A program made the position numbers and the translations under genes. A stretch of DNA of 7,468 nucleotides from CAYNTH01 sp964427055. Its GTDB lineage: Archaea > Aenigmatarchaeota > Aenigmatarchaeia > CG10238-14 > SCSR01. Within the stretch, counting starts at the first letter, position 1. The number at the start of each line of letters is the position of its first letter. The notes under the pieces are model-generated. The model saw only the letters and a list, made by a program, of their open reading frames with translations, did not search any database and was not told where the DNA came from. The DNA is taken from contig CAYRSQ010000042.1 in the NCBI GenBank assembly GCA_964427055.1, forward strand, positions 1 through 7,468, given 5' to 3'. Shown here one piece after another: positions 5,688 through 7,468 of the stretch.

Positions 5688-6482
5688 CTAGTGTATATCA
5701 GCTTGAGGCTCGACGGTCTTTTTTTTTGACTTTAACTTTGCTCTTTCTTGTTGCTTAATAGCCTTTTCAACCTGCTTATTAGCCTCTTTGCCTGCCTCAC
5801 TTTCAAGAATCTCGCGCTTTATAACTTCCTGTGAAATAAGCTCCCTGATTTCGTCGGAATCGACTTTTATGCCTGTCTTAAGTTTATGTAGCTCTCTGCG
5901 AACAGTATTGACAATAGGATCAGTTAACAGCAACGCGCCTATGGTATAACGATTCACAGATTGTTTGTATTCATAAAAGTCATCTATTAAATCTTTTTGT
6001 ACACCACGTTTACACAATAAGAACAGCAGTTCTTGCTGATCACTTTTTCGGGGATTTATTTCTAAGAAATCAAAGCAAAATAGCAGTTCGTTGTGAACTT
6101 TTTCATCCAGGCTAACGCGATGGATTTCCCAATTAATTCCGTTCGTAAGTACCACCCACTTAACACCCTCTCTTGAGGCATAATTTACTGCTTGCTTTAG
6201 ATAATTGTCTTTTAGGCTCAAACCGATAGCTTTAACTTCGAGTAAATATTCGATTCTTTCGCCAGATTTAATTGCAAGATCACAATAGGTGCCTTGAATG
6301 CAGTACTCCCTTGTTATCTCTGAGTACCTATCAAATCCAAATATTTCTTCGAGCATATCTGTAACAATTGTAACTGTATCAGATTCATTGATATCCCTTT
6401 CCCGCGCCGAAGCTAGAATTCTTTTGAATTTTGATACGGAGGTGCTTAACCGATTAACTACAGCGGCTGGTACATTACTCAT
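5688..6482 (-). CDS. Cassette D: stand-alone HsdR-N-like PD-(D/E)XK nuclease-type protein
   Basis: 264 aa. Residues about 30-145 match the N-terminal nuclease domain of type I restriction R subunits (HSDR_N family). There is an N-terminal helix with MLEEIFGFD (43-51), D68 in YCDLAI, E82-V-K84 in LLEVKAIG forming the D...ExK site, and Q97-xxx-Y101 in LKQAVNYAS, the QxxxY helix that follows in this group. WVVLTNGINWEIHRV (109-123) is also typical. No helicase or methyltransferase partner follows: the C-terminus is a helical, Lys/Glu-rich coiled-coil-like tail (about 210-258, KQVEKAIKQQERAKLKSKKK). So it is not a complete restriction system; a DNA-degrading effector or a nucleic-acid-binding protein is possible. 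The start ATG is preceded by AGGA four bases away. Family assignment is good; cellular role is inferred. Confidence 0.87.
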   Translation of the reverse strand: MSNVPAAVVNRLSTSVSKFKRILASARERDINESDTVTIVTDMLEEIFGFDRYSEITREYCIQGTYCDLAIKSGERIEYLLEVKAIGLSLKDNYLKQAVNYASREGVKWVVLTNGINWEIHRVSLDEKVHNELLFCFDFLEINPRKSDQQELLFLLCKRGVQKDLIDDFYEYKQSVNRYTIGALLLTDPIVNTVRRELHKLKTGIKVDSDEIRELISQEVIKREILESEAGKEANKQVEKAIKQQERAKLKSKKKTVEPQADIH

Positions 6483-6517
6483 AATTCCTACCCCCTTGAT
6501 TTGGCATTTGATTTTTA

Positions 6518-6603
6518 CACTAACGCGAAGCTAACCTGCCGCGCGCCATAACTGGCTACATAGTGCCAGCGTTCTCGCGGTCAGGTTAAGCATTTTGTTG
6601 GCC
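6518..6603 (-). repeat. attC-like site of cassette E
   Basis: The clearest site. Minus strand: R'' GGCCAAC (6603-6597); arm GCTTAACCTGACCGCG pairs with CGCGGCAGGTTAGC with just two unpaired bases, as required of attC; an inner stem CTGGC/GCCAG caps it; R' is GTTAGTG (6524-6518). It begins eight bases after the cassette E stop codon. Both boxes deviate by one base from RYYYAAC/GTTRRRY. Confidence 0.83.
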
Positions 6604-6611
6604 ACTCTTCT

Positions 6612-7118
6612 TCACAATACACCAATCAGCTTGCCAGCGGCCGATCCAAGTACGGACGTAGTCAGAGGGTGAGAGAGAAAAGCTTTGAGTTTCGCCTTTG
6701 CGTCTTTCTTTTGATCCTCCGGTACATCAGCGGAGTCGAAGGCCTTCGCAAGTGTCTCGAAAGACTTAACAATGTTCTGAACATTGCCGTCACCGATCTG
6801 TATACCCTGTGAGTGTGATATATTTATAGTCGTAGACGAGGGCACAGGCACAAGAGAAGAATCCTTCCGCGTGGTGATTTCATAGTGAGATAGAGACCCG
6901 CCAAAAGGGTCCTTGTGAAAATCCACCTGAAGGATCGAGTGGGATTCCGCTTTTCCATTAGGCAGTGGCCGGAGGATCTTTCCACCCTCTTCGATCACAA
7001 GCTTTTCGTCATTGATGCAAACCTTGTTACCTTGCACGGACGACTTTACCGGACCAACCGTTTCTCCAGAAGGTGATTTGATATAAATTTCGTCTCCCAT
7101 CAAAATATCGAGGCTCAT
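6612..7118 (-). CDS. Cassette E: RHIM-like amyloid-motif protein with hydrophobic glycine-rich tail
   Basis: 168 aa. Three parts can be seen. Residues 1-85 are beta-rich (MGDEIYIKSPSGETVGPV, VCINDEKLVIEE, HSILQVDFHKD), perhaps a small barrel or sensor domain. Residues 96-116 (TTINISHSQGIQIGDGNVQN, then I) hold I-Q-I-G at 106-109 followed by DGN, matching the RHIM core (I/V)Q(I/V/L/C)G and its surroundings in RIPK1 (GIQIGAYN). Bacterial amyloid-signalling motifs of the same style are known. Residues 117-168 form charged helices, then HPLTTSVLGSAAGKLIGVL, a hydrophobic Gly/Ala-rich C-terminus that could insert in or lie on membranes. The start has a strong AGGAAGG. A palindrome lies 23 bases upstream. 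A self-assembling sensor, adaptor or toxin fits the layout, but no function is shown by the sequence. Confidence 0.82.
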   Translation of the reverse strand: MSLDILMGDEIYIKSPSGETVGPVKSSVQGNKVCINDEKLVIEEGGKILRPLPNGKAESHSILQVDFHKDPFGGSLSHYEITTRKDSSLVPVPSSTTINISHSQGIQIGDGNVQNIVKSFETLAKAFDSADVPEDQKKDAKAKLKAFLSHPLTTSVLGSAAGKLIGVL

Positions 7119-7140
7119 GAATCCTTCCTTTATTCTGGTG

Positions 7141-7163
7141 TGTTATACAGAATCTGTATAACA
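7141..7163. promoter_or_regulatory. Perfect palindrome upstream of cassette E, candidate operator
   Basis: TGTTATACA (7141-7149), GAATC, TGTATAACA (7155-7163): nine-base perfect arms around five bases, 23 bases ahead of the cassette E start codon. The arms contain TATACA/TATAAC, which resemble -10 elements on the minus strand, so a repressor bound here could cover a promoter. No obvious -35 partner at 17 bases was found. The site is not an attI core, because the GTT ends point outward. Confidence 0.5.
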
Positions 7164-7248
7164 TCCCTAAGTATCAGTTAAGGTAAAGCGCAATCCAGGA
7201 CTCGTCTTGTAGTATTGTATCTCCCTTCGTTCAGACAATTCGTTCAAT

Positions 7249-7286
7249 AAAAAAGCCCTATCTCTCGTTTCGAGAAACAGGGCTTT
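7249..7286 (-). terminator. Rho-independent terminator (minus strand)
   Basis: On the minus strand AAAGCCCT (7286-7279) pairs with AGGGCTTT (7259-7252), with an inner TCTCG/CGAGA stem separated by a three-by-three internal loop, then a run of six T (7254-7249). The A-run on the other side makes weaker plus-strand use possible. It would stop transcripts arriving from the right before the palindrome and cassette E, so cassette E likely needs its own promoter. Confidence 0.82.
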
Positions 7287-7366
7287 AGATGATCAGACCA
7301 TAATCCCCCTTGGTTACAGCTGTTCACAAGCACATATAATGAAGTCAAGATCAACAATACATTTAG

Positions 7367-7395
7367 TCAATAGCTACATTACGAAATCTTGTCAA
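7367..7395 (-). promoter_or_regulatory. Candidate sigma-70 promoter with perfect -35
   Basis: On the minus strand a perfect TTGACA (7395-7390) is followed after 17 bases by TATTGA (7372-7367), a poor but spaced -10 (first three bases match TATAAT). A transcript would start near 7360 and meet the terminator ending at 7249 after roughly 110 bases, passing AAGGGGG-ATT-ATG-GTC-TGA (ATG at 7301), a two-codon frame. This could be a small RNA or a leftover leader; evidence is only positional. Confidence 0.3.
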
Positions 7396-7468
7396 GGGAT
7401 ATTAAAGAGAGACTCTCAAACTGTAATCGTTGATATTCTTCTAAAATGATTCTAAGGACTCGTAGGTG

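Larger units (their letters stand above)
3477..7118 (-). mobile_element. Integron gene-cassette array (five cassettes, distal end at left)
   Basis: Five minus-strand genes are each followed, 0-43 bases after the stop codon, by a 60-87 base site with attC architecture: an R'' box ending in AAC, imperfect inverted arms with unpaired bases, and an R' box beginning GTT (or ATT at the two distal sites). Taking the crossover after the first R' base, cassettes span A 3483-4130, B 4131-5016, C 5017-5626, D 5627-6523, and E 6524 to an unresolved upstream end. All genes share one direction, and spacers are short, as in integron arrays. The intI gene and attI site must lie to the right of the window if present; alternatively this is an array lacking an integrase. 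Base composition varies strongly between cassettes (B is clearly the most AT-rich), supporting independent origins. Confidence 0.8.
7164..7468. other. Gene-free stretch upstream of cassette E
   Basis: About 300 bases with no supportable coding frame on either strand. It contains the terminator (7249-7286) and the promoter candidate (7367-7395) and no attC-like pair of boxes that I could find. It may be a long non-coding leader of cassette E, a non-coding cassette, or the region next to attI. Confidence 0.5.

Noticed and set aside
6298..6534. Plus-strand 78-codon frame over the HsdR-N-like gene and its upstream attC
   Set aside because: It is antisense to the conserved nuclease domain and enters the attC; there is no independent support.
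7141..7163. Palindrome as the attI site of the integron
   Set aside because: attI cores carry facing boxes ending in AAC and beginning with GTT; here the GTT ends point outward, and GTTATAC differs from GTTRRRY. An operator reading fits better.

Overview
The window joins ordinary chromosome (left, about 1-2830) to an accessory region (right, about 2873-7468). Nearly all genes lie on the minus strand. The chromosomal part carries a membrane phosphoglycerol-transferase/LTA-synthase-type enzyme and the first codons of a gene for an exported protein. This fits a Gram-negative, proteobacterium-like host; the tRNA-Arg remnant loosely recalls Desulfuromonadales or Geobacter-type tRNAs. That placement is a weak inference, because no marker gene is present.

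Layout. 1-63: start of a secreted-protein gene. 202-2208: LTA-synthase-like alkaline-phosphatase-superfamily membrane protein, with two small hairpins upstream. 2303-2794: non-coding. 2795-2822: a strong tRNA terminator. 2828-2872: only the 3' part of a tRNA-Arg(CCT) gene, cut at the anticodon loop, which is the usual footprint of site-specific integration into a tRNA gene. 2873-3476: about 600 bases without genes but rich in short repeats: phased TTCYG units, paired ATCACA motifs, and a REP-like cluster of GGACACCC motifs.

3477-7118 is an integron gene-cassette array read on the minus strand. Five genes are each followed by an attC-like recombination site of 60-87 bases with recognisable R''/R' boxes and imperfect inverted arms. 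From the upstream (right) end the cassettes encode: E, a 168-residue protein with a RHIM-like amyloid motif (GIQIGDGN) and a glycine-rich hydrophobic tail; D, a stand-alone HsdR-N-type PD-(D/E)XK nuclease-like protein; C, an unknown helical protein; B, an AT-rich protein with two membrane segments and a C-terminal beta-sandwich-like domain; A, a membrane-anchored OB-fold-like protein. The two distal attC sites have degenerate R' boxes, so the array tail looks decayed. The integrase gene (intI) and attI are not in the window; from cassette orientation they should lie to the right.

7119-7468 has no gene but holds a perfect 9-bp-arm palindrome just upstream of cassette E, a strong minus-strand terminator, and a TTGACA promoter candidate that together could define a small RNA. 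The likeliest reading is a tRNA-Arg-targeted island carrying an integron array, with several cassette products plausibly serving in defence or membrane-linked conflict. No defence function can be proved from sequence alone. The RHIM-like protein is the most promising undescribed element.
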